64,000 nucleotides of DNA from Corynebacterium sp. SCR221107 (GTDB lineage Bacteria > Actinomycetota > Actinomycetes > Mycobacteriales > Mycobacteriaceae). Made by a program: the position numbers and the translations under genes. Below the pieces are notes generated by a model. That model was given only the letters and a program-made list of their open reading frames with translations, was not told the origin of the DNA and ran no database searches. Shown here piece after piece: positions 42,019-50,511 of the stretch. Where the stretch lies: the NCBI RefSeq assembly GCF_027886475.1, contig NZ_CP115670.1:1488001-1552000 (forward strand), in the 5' to 3' direction. Position 1 is the stretch's first letter, and each line of letters starts with the position of its first letter.

Positions 42019-42805
42019 CGAGGAGGAAGGCATCGAGGCGATAAGGTAGCTCGACTGGGACTCGGGGGTCGAGCTGCAAATGATCAAATAGGTACCAATC
42101 GAGGTTGTTGGTCATTTTCGCTCGCGTCCTATCATTCGCCCGCAGCCAATAGCTGCGGGTGTGCATGAGATCATGGAGGCGCACGGGCTCGATTTCTTGG
42201 ACCCACCGCTGACGCACAGTGGTAGTAATCGTCCACGGTGAAGCGATCTCAGGGACAAAGCCTTCCCGAAGGGTGTCGCCAGAATGGGTGATGCGTGAGA
42301 GGCGGTGTACCCACGGGACTAACACATCGAGTGTGTTCCACAGGAGCACAACCTTTCCCTCATCGGTGGTAATCCGCGCGAATTCGCGGCTTGCATCAGC
42401 CACATCGACCCAATGCCAGGTCTGCGCGCAGGTAAGGGCGTCAAAGCTTGCGTCTTTCAGCCCCGTTGCCTCTGCACGGGCACGCACCAAGGCAACCTCC
42501 GGCAGCAGTACCTGACATTGAGCGAGCATGTCAGCGCTGGTGTCAACCCCAACAACGAGTCCAGTCCCAGAATCGCAACGTGCAGCGATCTGTGCGGTGA
42601 GCTTGCCGGTGCCACATCCGATGTCGGCGATGCGCTGGGCACTCTTTCCTAGCAGATCGAGGGCCGCTGGAAGATAGCCGGGGCGCACATCAGAGTACGT
42701 CTTTGCGCCGGCCTCAAAGGCCCGCGCGGTAGAGGTGCGATGCTCCTCGGAGGAAAACCGGGGCACGTCTTTCCGAGAGACCGGGGGAATGGGGGAGGTA
42801 GACAC
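42005..42805 (-). CDS. Class I SAM-dependent methyltransferase
   Basis: 266 residues. Motif I ADIGCGTGKLTAQIA lies near residues 59-73, the acidic motif II VVGVDTSADML near 83-93 and the motif region SFDALTCAQTWHWVD near 118-132. It resembles Methyltransf_11 proteins and UbiE/trans-aconitate-type enzymes that act on small molecules. Substrate unknown. The gene stands alone, convergent with the ABC exporter and divergent from the ABC importer. Confidence 0.85.
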   Translation of the reverse strand: MSTSPIPPVSRKDVPRFSSEEHRTSTARAFEAGAKTYSDVRPGYLPAALDLLGKSAQRIADIGCGTGKLTAQIAARCDSGTGLVVGVDTSADMLAQCQVLLPEVALVRARAEATGLKDASFDALTCAQTWHWVDVADASREFARITTDEGKVVLLWNTLDVLVPWVHRLSRITHSGDTLREGFVPEIASPWTITTTVRQRWVQEIEPVRLHDLMHTRSYWLRANDRTRAKMTNNLDWYLFDHLQLDPRVPVELPYRLDAFLLEKQR

Positions 42806-42870
42806 AAGGAATCTTTTTCACATCAATAAGGCAGGAACGTGGAAGGCAACCGGTTGCCAGTGGCACGGTC

Positions 42871-42884
42871 GACGTCGGAAAGCA
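42871..42884 (+). repeat. Copy of dispersed motif CGTCGG(A/C)AAGCA
   Basis: GACGTCGGAAAGCA, about 65 bases upstream of the methyltransferase start (which reads on the minus strand). Confidence 0.6.
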
Positions 42885-43123
42885 TAGCCGAAAGCCCGCG
42901 ACTTGGGGCAGAAGCAACCGCACTATTATTCGCAGTCTGGGCTGCGCACATGCCTCCACCCAAATCTCTAACGGGGGGAGAACGCAGAGATTCAATCCCC
43001 CCCCCGATCAAGGGACTTTACGGTTGGCGTTGTGGTGGTGCATCTGCATGAACTGCCTTTTTCGTTCGTCTAATACCTATGACGCTGCAGGTAATTGGGG
43101 GAAGGTGGGCTATGCTAAGCCCT

Positions 43124-43155
43124 GTAAATACTTGCCCATCACAGTAAATATTTAC
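43124..43155. promoter_or_regulatory. Paired GTAAATA sites, likely operator
   Basis: GTAAATAC at 43124 and the perfect palindrome GTAAATATTTAC at 43144-43155 start exactly 20 bp apart, on the same face of the helix. They lie just downstream of TATGCT (43111-43116), so a bound protein would block the predicted start of the importer transcript. Confidence 0.4.
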
Positions 43156-43375
43156 CTCCGCTGGCGCTCACACCACGATGCGTTGGCACAAGACTAAAAA
43201 GTAGACGTCACGTCTTCGTCGCTGGATCATCCTTTTCACTTGCATAGTTGGTTGAGCCGAAGGTCAAAAGGCAAATCAAGGTGCGGAAAGGCTGTACTGG
43301 CGGCAAAGCGCGTGGGGTCTTTCATCCCGTTTCGTTGAGCATCCCTCGCGCTAGCGTCAAAGGAGCCTTACGTGG

Positions 43376-43447
43376 TTGCCCTCGGCGTTAGTTGTTGCTC
43401 GCAAACCCGTGATCGTGAATCTCCGGTCACTTTCGTCGACGAGATAA
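43376..43447 (+). CDS. Possible upstream leader peptide of the ABC importer
   Basis: A TTG-initiated 23-codon frame (MPSALVVARKPVIVNLRS plus STR... in part) ends in TAA inside the ribosome site of the next gene. AAAGGAG at 43359 is 10 bases upstream of this TTG and 6 bases upstream of an out-of-frame GTG at 43372, which opens a 116-codon frame overlapping the importer gene. One of the two is probably translated; which is not clear. Confidence 0.25.
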   Translation: MPSALVVARKPVIVNLRSLSSTR

Positions 43448-43460
43448 GAGGTAACCAATT

Positions 43461-44450
43461 ATGTTCGGTTCCCGCACTAAGATTGTGGCCGCCGTCGCCG
43501 CCACGTGTGCCCTTGCTTTGTCCGCCTGCTCCTCGAGCGACTCTTCTAGCTCGAGCTCGTCGAGCTCGGATGCTACGACCTACAAGATCGGTATTAACCA
43601 GCTTGTGCAGCACCCGGCGCTTGACTCTGCGACCGCTGGCTTTAAGAAGGCCTTTGAGGACGCTGGTGTTGAGGTTGAGTGGGAGGAGCAAAACGCCAAC
43701 GGCGAACAGGCCACCGCGCTGACCATTTCTCAGCAGTTTGCGGGCGAAGGCCTCGACCTCGTCCTGGCTGTGGCCACCCCGGCCGCTCAGGCGACCGCAC
43801 AAAACATCACCGACATCCCGGTCCTGTTCACGGCTGTCACCGATCCGGAGTCTGCCGAGCTCGTCGACTCCAACGATAAGCCAGGTGCAAACGTGACGGG
43901 TACCTCCGACGTCGCGCCTATCGCCGACCAGCTCGACTTGCTCAAGCAGCTGGTGCCTGATGCCAAGAAGATTGGTATCGTCTACGCCTCCGGTGAGGTC
44001 AACTCTCAGGTCCAGGTGGATCAGGTCAAGGAAGAAGCCGCCAAGATTGACGTCGAGGTCGCGACCCAGACCGTGTCTTCTGTCAACGAGATTCAGCAGG
44101 CCGTCGAGGCTCTCGGCGACGTCGATGCCATCTATGTTCCGACCGACAACATGGTTGTTTCCGGTATTGCCTCGCTGGTTCAGGTAGCCGATCAAAAGCA
44201 GATCCCGGTCATCGGTGCGGAATCCGGCACCGTAGAGGGTGGCGCCGCTGCCACCCTGGGCATTGATTACGAGAAGCTCGGTGAGCAGACCGGCAAGATG
44301 GCGCTGGAGATTCTTCAGGACGGTAAGGATCCGGCGACGATGCCGGTCCAGACCGCAACCGAGTTCACCTACGTCATTAACGAAGAGGCCGCGAAGGCTC
44401 AGGGCATCACCATTCCTGCGGAGATTTTGGATAAGGCTGAGCGAGTATGA
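43461..44450 (+). CDS. ABC importer substrate-binding lipoprotein (TrpX-like, ABC_sub_bind)
   Basis: 329 residues. Lipoprotein signal peptide with lipobox LSAC (Cys about 22), a Ser-only linker of about 15 residues, then a periplasmic-binding fold beginning YKIGINQLVQHPALD. ALTISQQFAGEGLDLVLAVATPAAQAT and IPVLFTAVTDPESA are typical of PF04392 proteins, which include the tryptophan/tyrosine transporters of streptococci. The ligand here is therefore perhaps an aromatic amino acid (inference). Anchored outside the membrane. AAGAGG lies 9 bases upstream of the ATG. The stop overlaps the permease start (ATGA). Confidence 0.88.
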   Translation: MFGSRTKIVAAVAATCALALSACSSSDSSSSSSSSSDATTYKIGINQLVQHPALDSATAGFKKAFEDAGVEVEWEEQNANGEQATALTISQQFAGEGLDLVLAVATPAAQATAQNITDIPVLFTAVTDPESAELVDSNDKPGANVTGTSDVAPIADQLDLLKQLVPDAKKIGIVYASGEVNSQVQVDQVKEEAAKIDVEVATQTVSSVNEIQQAVEALGDVDAIYVPTDNMVVSGIASLVQVADQKQIPVIGAESGTVEGGAAATLGIDYEKLGEQTGKMALEILQDGKDPATMPVQTATEFTYVINEEAAKAQGITIPAEILDKAERV

Positions 44451-45328
44451 TCGGAGCGCTTGAAGTAGGACTCCTGTATGGCGTCATGGCCATCGGCGTC
44501 TACCTCACCTTCCGCGTTCTTAACTTCGCCGACCTTACGGTCGACGGCAGCTTTACAACGGGTGCTGCAACGGCAGCGGTGGGGTTGACCCACGGGTGGA
44601 ACCCCATCCTGGCCACCCTGGCAGGATTTGGCGCGGGCTTTATCGCCGGCGGCGTGACTGGCTTGCTTCATACCAAGGGCAAGATTGACGGTCTGCTATC
44701 GGGTATTTTGACCATGATCGCCCTGTGGTCGATCAACCTGCGTATCATGGGTGGCGCAAACGTGCCCCTGCTGCGTACGGACACGCTGTTTACCCCGCTT
44801 AAGGATGCGGGTTTGCTCGGCGGCTGGGGTTCCGTGGCGATCCTGCTGGTTGCGGTCGTCCTCCTAGGATTGATCGTGGTGTGGTTCCTCAACACTGATC
44901 TCGGACTGTCGCTTCGCGCAACCGGCGACAACGGCCCGATGATCACTTCCTTTGGCGTGTCTACGGACTTTACGAAGAACCTCACGCTGGCCCTGTCCAA
45001 TGGTTTCGTGGGCATGTGTGGTGCGCTCATTGCGCAGTATCAGGGCTTCGCCGATGTCTCGATGGGTATCGGTCTCATCCTGATCGGCCTGGCTTCGGTG
45101 ATCATGGGCCAGGCAATCCTTGGCCAAAAGTACTTGGTTACCGCAGTGTTGGCGGTCATCCTGGGTGCGGTGCTTTACCGAATCATCATCTTCGTTGCCC
45201 TCAAGGTAGGCCTCGATCCTAACGACATGCGCGCCGTGACCGCGGTATTGGTGATAATCGCCTTGCTGCTTCCTCGCTGGAAGTCGTTGATGTCAAAGAC
45301 ACCGAAGCCAAGCGGAAAGGCGGCATAG
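44447..45328 (+). CDS. ABC importer permease (TrpY-like, BPD_transp_2)
   Basis: 293 residues with about 8 hydrophobic spans. The N-terminal GLLYGVMAIGVYLTFRVLNF and DLTVDGSFTTGAATAA are the signature of this permease class (branched-chain/ribose/TrpY type). The last 15 residues are basic. It overlaps the binding-protein gene by 4 bases and precedes the ATPase gene by 4 bases, a compact three-gene operon. Confidence 0.9.
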   Translation: MIGALEVGLLYGVMAIGVYLTFRVLNFADLTVDGSFTTGAATAAVGLTHGWNPILATLAGFGAGFIAGGVTGLLHTKGKIDGLLSGILTMIALWSINLRIMGGANVPLLRTDTLFTPLKDAGLLGGWGSVAILLVAVVLLGLIVVWFLNTDLGLSLRATGDNGPMITSFGVSTDFTKNLTLALSNGFVGMCGALIAQYQGFADVSMGIGLILIGLASVIMGQAILGQKYLVTAVLAVILGAVLYRIIIFVALKVGLDPNDMRAVTAVLVIIALLLPRWKSLMSKTPKPSGKAA

Positions 45329-45332
45329 AGGC

Positions 45333-46124
45333 ATGCTCAAGATCGAAAATATCCGCAAGACATTTTTCCCCGGCACGATCAATGAGCGCGTGGCCCTCGA
45401 CGGGTTGAGCCTTCATCTGGCCGAGGGTGACTTCGTTACCGTCATCGGCTCGAATGGTGCTGGTAAGTCGACCCTGCTCAACGCGGTGGCGGGAAAGCTC
45501 ATCGTCGACGAGGGGCTCGTTGAGATCGACGGCACGAAGGTCAACAAGCTTCCGGAATACAAGCGCGCCCGTTATGTCGGCCGCGTATTCCAGGATCCCT
45601 TGGCCGGTACCGCCCCCAATCTCACCATCGAGGAGAATCTGTCGCTGGCGTTGCTTCGCGGCAAGCATCGCGGCCTAGGGCGTGGCCTTAACGCCAAGCG
45701 TCGCGAGCTTTTCAAGCAGGAGCTAGCCACCTTGGAGCTTGGCCTGGAGGATCGTCTTACCGCGAAGGTGGGTTTGCTTTCCGGCGGTCAGCGTCAGGCT
45801 CTGAGCCTGCTCATGGCTGGTTTTACCCAGCCTAAGATCATGTTGTTGGACGAGCACACGGCGGCGCTTGACCCTTCCCGCGCGGAATTGGTGACGCAGC
45901 TGACCCAGCGCATCGTGGCCGAAGGCGGGCTGACCACATTGATGGTGACCCACAATATGGAGCAGGCGATCCGTCTGGGCAACCGCCTCATTATGATGCA
46001 TGAGGGCACGATCGTCTACGAGGCTGACGAGGCCACCAAGCGCAAGCTCACCGTGCGTGATCTGCTCCAGGAGTTCGTCAACATCAAGGGCGCGACCTTG
46101 TCCGACAAGGCTTTCTTGGGCTAG
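45333..46124 (+). CDS. ABC importer ATPase (TrpZ-like)
   Basis: 263 residues. Walker A GSNGAGKST near 38-46, signature LLSGGQRQALSLLMA near 146-160, Walker B IMLLDEHTAALDP near 168-180 (His after the catalytic Glu, as in this subfamily) and switch His in VTHNMEQ. It energises the permease above. A bidirectional terminator follows. Confidence 0.93.
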   Translation: MLKIENIRKTFFPGTINERVALDGLSLHLAEGDFVTVIGSNGAGKSTLLNAVAGKLIVDEGLVEIDGTKVNKLPEYKRARYVGRVFQDPLAGTAPNLTIEENLSLALLRGKHRGLGRGLNAKRRELFKQELATLELGLEDRLTAKVGLLSGGQRQALSLLMAGFTQPKIMLLDEHTAALDPSRAELVTQLTQRIVAEGGLTTLMVTHNMEQAIRLGNRLIMMHEGTIVYEADEATKRKLTVRDLLQEFVNIKGATLSDKAFLG

Positions 46125-46142
46125 TCGCCTCAGAAAAAGATC

Positions 46143-46195
46143 AAACCGCACTGTGGTTGTGGCAATTGCTTGCCGACGACCACAGTGCGGTTTTT
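46143..46195. terminator. Bidirectional terminator
   Basis: aaaccgcactgtgg pairs with ccacagtgcggttt, with T5 on the plus strand and an A-run on the other side. The loop holds a copy of the dispersed motif. Confidence 0.85.
46164..46185 (-). repeat. Copy of dispersed motif CGTCGG(A/C)AAGCA
   Basis: AATTGCTTGCCGACG on the plus strand, located in the loop and 3' arm of the terminator. Confidence 0.55.
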
Positions 46196-46211
46196 GCCTG
46201 CGGTGAGCCTA

Positions 46212-46586
46212 TTATGGTTGCCGCAGGATCTTTTCCATCGCCTTACCCTTGGCTAATTCGTCGACCAGCTTGTCGAGGTAGCGAATGTTTTGCTGCAGCG
46301 GATCTGTGAGCTCTTGAACCTTGACTCCGCAGACGACCCCGGTAATAAGATGGCGATTGTCGTTGGGGTGCGGTGCGGTTTCAAAGAATTCCCGCATGGT
46401 GATATCGGAGTTCAGCGCCTCTTCGAGTCCCCGGTCATCGAGCCCAGTCAGCCAACAGATAACCTCGTTGACTTCCTCGACGGTGCGGCCTTTGCGCTCG
46501 GCCTTGGAAACATAGTTGGGGTAGAAGGAGGCGAAGGTGTTGTTATACACCCGCTCCCAGTTGGCCTTTTGGCGGTCAGTTTGCAT
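46212..46586 (-). CDS. DUF2200-family protein
   Basis: 124 residues from the ATG at 46586 (MQTDRQKANWERVYNNTF). The VxSKAERKGRTxEEVNEVICWLTG and HPNxxLITGVVCGVKVQ pattern is that of DUF2200, a small soluble protein family of unknown function common in bacteria. A TAGAAT -10 lies 7 bases upstream on the minus strand and there is no Shine-Dalgarno site, so it is probably leaderless; that also argues against the TTG start 6 codons earlier. Confidence 0.85.
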   Translation of the reverse strand: MQTDRQKANWERVYNNTFASFYPNYVSKAERKGRTVEEVNEVICWLTGLDDRGLEEALNSDITMREFFETAPHPNDNRHLITGVVCGVKVQELTDPLQQNIRYLDKLVDELAKGKAMEKILRQP

Positions 46587-46593
46587 GTCAACG

Positions 46594-46599
46594 ATTCTA
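46594..46599 (-). promoter_or_regulatory. -10 box for the leaderless DUF2200 gene
   Basis: The minus strand reads TAGAAT, 7 bases before the ATG at 46586. Confidence 0.5.
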
Positions 46600-46781
46600 T
46601 CCAATCACGGACGCCAAGCGTACGAGCCCCGTATCACGAACAGATGAAGCTACGCGCCAATGATTGAAAAACAGGAGCCGTGCACCGAAAATTCGCCCCT
46701 CTACCTTGTGATTGGTAAAAAGTAGTTGCATTGATGTAATCTGTAACGGCTGAGCAGGGCAGCCAAAGCACTGTTGAGTGG

Positions 46782-46855
<74 letters not shown>

Positions 46856-46860
46856 CAAAT

Positions 46861-46907
46861 ATCCCCGTTAAAGAGGCAAAAATACCCTCCTAGCGGGGAT
46901 TTTCTTT
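46861..46907 (+). terminator. tRNA terminator
   Basis: atccccg pairs with cggggat across about 26 bases, then TTTCTTTG. Confidence 0.65.
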
Positions 46908-47009
46908 GTCTCGATAATAGACAGGGACCCCGAAAGATGGGTCTTCGTGACCACAAATTGGTCACGAATCTGGTCACGCCAACGAGACCCACGTGAGAAC
47001 TGCGCGCCT

Positions 47010-47053
47010 GAGAAAATAATGAAAGGCTGCCCCGTCGAAAAGGGACAGCCTTA
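47010..47053 (-). terminator. Terminator of the glutamine amidotransferase gene
   Basis: On the minus strand aaggctgtccc pairs with ggggcagcctt, followed by TCATTATTTTC. Confidence 0.7.
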
Positions 47054-47080
47054 GTGCGCAACTCGTGGGGAATGTCAGCG

Positions 47081-47770
47081 CTAATTCTTGGCTGAATTGA
47101 CGATGTCCACGAAGTTCTTAAGGATGAGGCGTCCGTTGGCCTTGATCGCATCATCGTGTCGGCGCATGTGTGCGGCCATGGCGTTTCCGTCGCCGCCGTC
47201 GCTCTGGGTCCATGCGCCCATCGTGGCAGGGGAGACCTCGGGGTGAAACTGCACACCGGTCAGTGAGCCGAGGGCGAATGCTTGGACTGGGCACGCCTGC
47301 GACGAGGCCAACAAAGTAGCCCCCTCGGGGATCGCGGTGACAACGTCGTGGTGGGACTCGGCTGCTAGAAAATTGGTGTCCAGATCGGTGAACAGAGGAT
47401 GCTGCTGTCCCTGCTCGTTGAGGGTGATGCTAAAAGCGCCTTCTTCGCCTTGTTCGGGGTGCCCCAAGGTGACCTGGCCATCGAAGACGTGACCCATGAT
47501 TTGATGCCCGAGGCAGATTCCCAGCACGGGAAGTTGGGCACCGTAGGCGTCGTGAAGCAGGCTACACACAGCAGGCAGAAACGGGGATTCCTCCACATTG
47601 ACCGAGTCCTTGCGGCCGCCGAGGATGATGAGTCCGTCCCCGACCTCCTCGATGGAAGGAACCGGCTGGTGTTGCAAGGGGACGACGCGAAAGTCCTGGC
47701 CTTCCTCGGCCAGCCAATTAGTAAAGCGATCAAGTGGGACAAAGGTATCAGGCTGCAAAACGGTAATCAT
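47081..47770 (-). CDS. Class I glutamine amidotransferase-like protein
   Basis: 229 residues from the ATG at 47770 (MITVLQPDTFVPLD). The nucleophile Cys is in VLGICLGHQIMGHVF and the His/Glu pair in VQFHPEVSPATM. It resembles the stand-alone GATase family annotated as GMP synthase-like or gamma-glutamyl hydrolase-like proteins. No synthetase partner is adjacent, so the ammonia acceptor or substrate is unknown. The longer open frame upstream has no conserved features. AGGG lies just before the ATG. Confidence 0.85.
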   Translation of the reverse strand: MITVLQPDTFVPLDRFTNWLAEEGQDFRVVPLQHQPVPSIEEVGDGLIILGGRKDSVNVEESPFLPAVCSLLHDAYGAQLPVLGICLGHQIMGHVFDGQVTLGHPEQGEEGAFSITLNEQGQQHPLFTDLDTNFLAAESHHDVVTAIPEGATLLASSQACPVQAFALGSLTGVQFHPEVSPATMGAWTQSDGGDGNAMAAHMRRHDDAIKANGRLILKNFVDIVNSAKN

Positions 47771-47903
47771 GAACCCTGATGGTACCGGAGAAAAAACGCA
47801 AAAACCTATTGAATAATAGAAACCGGGTGGTGTGGCAGAAAGCATGCCGCCGAAAAAGGGGTGCGTGCCCATAGTAGGCGTGTGCGGCCTGCCTCATCAT
47901 TCT

Positions 47904-48317
47904 TTAGAGCACCCCATCCACGTAGAGCCATCGTCCTTCCACCTTTTCAAAAGTGGAGCGCTCATGCTGGCGGCCGCGTTGATAGGAGCCTGGTTTATCG
48001 GGGGAAGGCTCACGGTACATGGCCACGAACTCCACCTCACCGTAGGTATCGAAGGGGCCGCCACGGACGGTGTCGGAGATGATGAGCCGTAGCCATTCCA
48101 CCGCCGGATCCAGTCCGAGATCGTGAGGGCGGGTGTCGGGATGCCAGGTACTGCGCAGGTACTCGACATCACCGGTCGCAAACGCGGTGAAGCGCGAGCG
48201 CATGAGCTGTGGCGCAGTGGGCGCGAAGGCGTGCCCGGAGAGAAATGGGCCGCAGCACTGCCCATAGATCCGCCCACTCGAGCAGGGGCACTGATCACGG
48301 CTGTTGGGTTGTGACAT
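47904..48317 (-). CDS. YchJ/UPF0225-family SEC-C motif protein
   Basis: 137 residues from the ATG at 48317, which has GAAGGAG 6 bases upstream. The N-terminal SEC-C zinc motif is CPCSSG...YGQCCG (residues about 10-23). The rest is NTF2-like with SRFTAFATGDVEYLRSTWH and EFVAMYREP, standard for UPF0225/YchJ. Function unknown; the SEC-C motif is shared with SecA C-termini. It stands 30 to 40 bp from the hydrolase gene on the same strand. Confidence 0.88.
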   Translation of the reverse strand: MSQPNSRDQCPCSSGRIYGQCCGPFLSGHAFAPTAPQLMRSRFTAFATGDVEYLRSTWHPDTRPHDLGLDPAVEWLRLIISDTVRGGPFDTYGEVEFVAMYREPSPDKPGSYQRGRQHERSTFEKVEGRWLYVDGVL

Positions 48318-48371
48318 CGCGGGCTCCTTCGCTTGGCACACGGTACTGGCTACGGCGTGTTGGGATCGGTT

Positions 48372-49577
48372 CTAAATCTTGGTCACGCACTCAATGACGG
48401 TGTGCCCGCCGAGCATGGCCTCAACCTCGCCATTGCGGGCGGCCGCCAGTAGCTCCTGGCGCTGCTGGGTCGTCAGATCACCGATGAGCGAAACCTCACG
48501 GCGGAAACGCACGTCAGTGCCCGTGCCCACGGTGCGAGAGACCGTGACCTCAACATCTTCGAGCTCGGTGATGTGCGACTCCTTTGCGGCCTGCCTAATA
48601 GCCTGGCTTGTCGACGCCGCCAACGCCGATGCCACCAAGGACGTAGGGCTGAATCCGAGGTTCTTTCCGCCGGCGTTCTTTTCCCGGTCGGTGACAAGCT
48701 GTCGGGTGCCGGTGGTGACAACGTCGCTGAACTTGCCGGCCTTCGTAGACTTGGCAATGGCAACACCCTCGGGGATGACATCGGCATCGGGGTTGATGTT
48801 CTCCGGCACGATGTGTTGGGTAGCCCAGGAGTAGATGAGCTTTGCTGCCTCCTGGGCAGCGCCTTGGGTGGTGACCAAGTGATCGACCTTGTGCAGGGAG
48901 ACCAAAGACTTAGGGTAGCGGGTGAGCTGGTAAATCTTGATGGCGTTGTCGATGCCGACGGTCTGATCGGTCGGCGAGTGCAAAATCAGCAGCGGCTTGC
49001 GCAGCTTAGGCAGGTAACCTTGCACATCGGTCTCGGCGAGATCCTCGAGGTACTCGCGGGACATGACGATATCGCGTCCGCCGAGCGTCAAGGTCACAGC
49101 GCCTTCCTCATCCACCTCGCTGATGCGGTCGGCGAAGTGCAAGACGGCATGGGCGGGGTCGAAGGGTGCGCCGATCGTGGCGACTGCTTTGAGGTTTTTG
49201 ATCTCGGTTGCAGCCTTCAGGGCCGCGGCACCGCCAAGAGAGTGACCAATAAGCAGCTGCGGTGCCGAGTAGTTCTGTTTGAGCCACTCGTTGGCAGCGA
49301 TGATGTCACGGACATTTTCGCTAAAGCAGGTATCCTCGAACTTTCCCTCCGATTGGCCAAGGCCTGGGAAATCGAAGCGGAGGCAGGCGATACCCATTTC
49401 GGCCAACTGCTTTGAGGTTCGGGCGGCGGCTGGCGTGAATCGCGAGCCCGTAAAGCAGTGGGCAAACATGGCGAAAGCAGTGGGCTCAGTGTCCGGCATG
49501 TCAATGGTTCCGGCCATGAGATAACCCTTGGAGGAAGGTACGGAAACGCTGATGGAATGCACGAAACGGGTACTCAC
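48372..49577 (-). CDS. Alpha/beta hydrolase-OsmC fusion protein
   Basis: About 401 residues from a proposed GTG at 49577. Residues about 1-240 are an alpha/beta hydrolase with nucleophile elbow GHSLGG (near 110), an FDFPGLGQSEGKF segment and acid/His residues in LHSPTDQTV and VDHLV. Residues about 265-400 form an OsmC/Ohr-type domain (GFSPTSLVASALAAST and a C-terminal GHTVIECVTKI); the usual first catalytic Cys position of Ohr is not clearly present. Such fusions are known in Proteobacteria and Actinobacteria and are thought to handle organic peroxides or acyl thiols. The start is uncertain; the frame is open to 49757. Confidence 0.85.
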   Translation of the reverse strand: MSTRFVHSISVSVPSSKGYLMAGTIDMPDTEPTAFAMFAHCFTGSRFTPAAARTSKQLAEMGIACLRFDFPGLGQSEGKFEDTCFSENVRDIIAANEWLKQNYSAPQLLIGHSLGGAAALKAATEIKNLKAVATIGAPFDPAHAVLHFADRISEVDEEGAVTLTLGGRDIVMSREYLEDLAETDVQGYLPKLRKPLLILHSPTDQTVGIDNAIKIYQLTRYPKSLVSLHKVDHLVTTQGAAQEAAKLIYSWATQHIVPENINPDADVIPEGVAIAKSTKAGKFSDVVTTGTRQLVTDREKNAGGKNLGFSPTSLVASALAASTSQAIRQAAKESHITELEDVEVTVSRTVGTGTDVRFRREVSLIGDLTTQQRQELLAAARNGEVEAMLGGHTVIECVTKI

Positions 49578-49964
49578 TTTCTGGGCGCGGTAGCCAGCAA
49601 GCTGAGACAAGGCCACCAAGGGGTGCGGCGGCCAGCGCTTGCGGTTACGAAGATATGGGTATGGTTTCCTCAACAATCGGTGCGCATTCGCACAAGGCGC
49701 TGTGCCCAGTCGCGATTGCTTTACCGAAGAGGGGCAATGCGCCCAAGCATAGGTCAAAAGTGCGCGCTGGTGGGCATTCGAGCCCTGTCATTTTCCTTAA
49801 GTTGGCAACCCCGGTGAAACCTAGCTCACCCTCCGCAGGATGCGCCGCCGTGATGCATTGGCACTGTCGGCTCTCCACCGATATTCGTCCCCCGTGCTCG
49901 CGGCATGACATGACAGGGGATTGGGCGAGCGGTGCATGTAGCAGCGGGGGATTGTGCAGTGCCA

Positions 49965-49984
49965 CCTGTGGACGTCGGAAAGCA
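49965..49984 (+). repeat. Copy of dispersed motif CGTCGG(A/C)AAGCA
   Basis: CCTGTGGACGTCGGAAAGCA. It shares the whole CCTGTGGACGTCGG block with the copy at 13767. Confidence 0.65.
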
Positions 49985-50045
49985 GGGAAACAAACGCCAA
50001 CCGGCCAACCCGCACGGCAGCGAGTACATAGAGGGGCACTACAGC

Positions 50046-50060
50046 ATTGCTTTCCGACGT
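50046..50060 (-). repeat. Inverted copy of dispersed motif
   Basis: ATTGCTTTCCGACGT, in opposite orientation to the copy at 49965 and about 60 bases from it; the pair could form a stem or be the two ends of a small element. Confidence 0.6.
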
Positions 50061-50511
50061 TTTCCGCGCGCCGAGGCGACACCATACCCTTTTTGTTCCT
50101 GTTTCACGTTCGCCTTCGCAAGCTCCACTTACCTACTCGATGCCCCACGCACCGGACTGGTGTGGTCGAAACCTGACGTGATCGCGAGACAAACTCGCAC
50201 CAGGACAGAAATTGGCACAACACCGCAAGCTGGCGGCCGCGCCTCCTTTGGCTGACGTTGACACAAAGGGATAGTTTCTGTCTGCTTTCAGCAGGCCGGG
50301 ATGGAAGTGTGGATAATGGAAGGATAAGTTGTCGAATCACGCGGTGCCATCGTGGCACCAACACCACCCCTCACCCTTTTGCAGGGAGAACGAGCCAATC
50401 AAGCCTCCGCGGGCGTACATTGCGCACGGTGCCGAAGCACGCTGCGAATGGGTAGCTCTCGAGGGCGGTTAAGTGTAGAGGCGTGATTGTTTCACGAAAG
50501 GGAAGTGCGCT

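Larger units (their letters stand above)
42806..43460 (+). other. 655-bp intergenic region with promoter, repeats and possible upstream ORF
   Basis: No large gene. It holds the dispersed motif at 42871, a C-run (42999-43006), a TATGCT -10-like box at 43111, paired GTAAATA sites and a strong ribosome site with a possible short ORF at 43359-43447, all before the ABC importer. Confidence 0.5.
49578..50511 (+). other. 934-bp non-coding region upstream of secA2
   Basis: ORFs of 146-173 codons occur on both strands but have Cys/Pro/His-rich, non-protein-like composition and no recognisable start context. The region holds two inverted copies of the dispersed motif (49965 and 50046). It may contain a decayed gene or an unrecognised RNA. 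Confidence 0.45.

Noticed and set aside
42999..43006. C-run (cccccccc) as a slippery or phase-variation tract
   Set aside because: It is intergenic, eight bases long, and not in a position to switch a reading frame or promoter spacing that I can identify.
49645..50176. ORFs of 146 and 173 codons in the secA2 upstream gap
   Set aside because: Rich in Cys, His and Pro, overlap each other on opposite strands, and have no start context; treated as non-coding.
50095..50500. TGTTTCACG fragments resembling parS
   Set aside because: Only the first half of TGTTTCACGTGAAACA is present at 50101 and 50488, and the position next to secA2 is not origin-proximal by any other sign.
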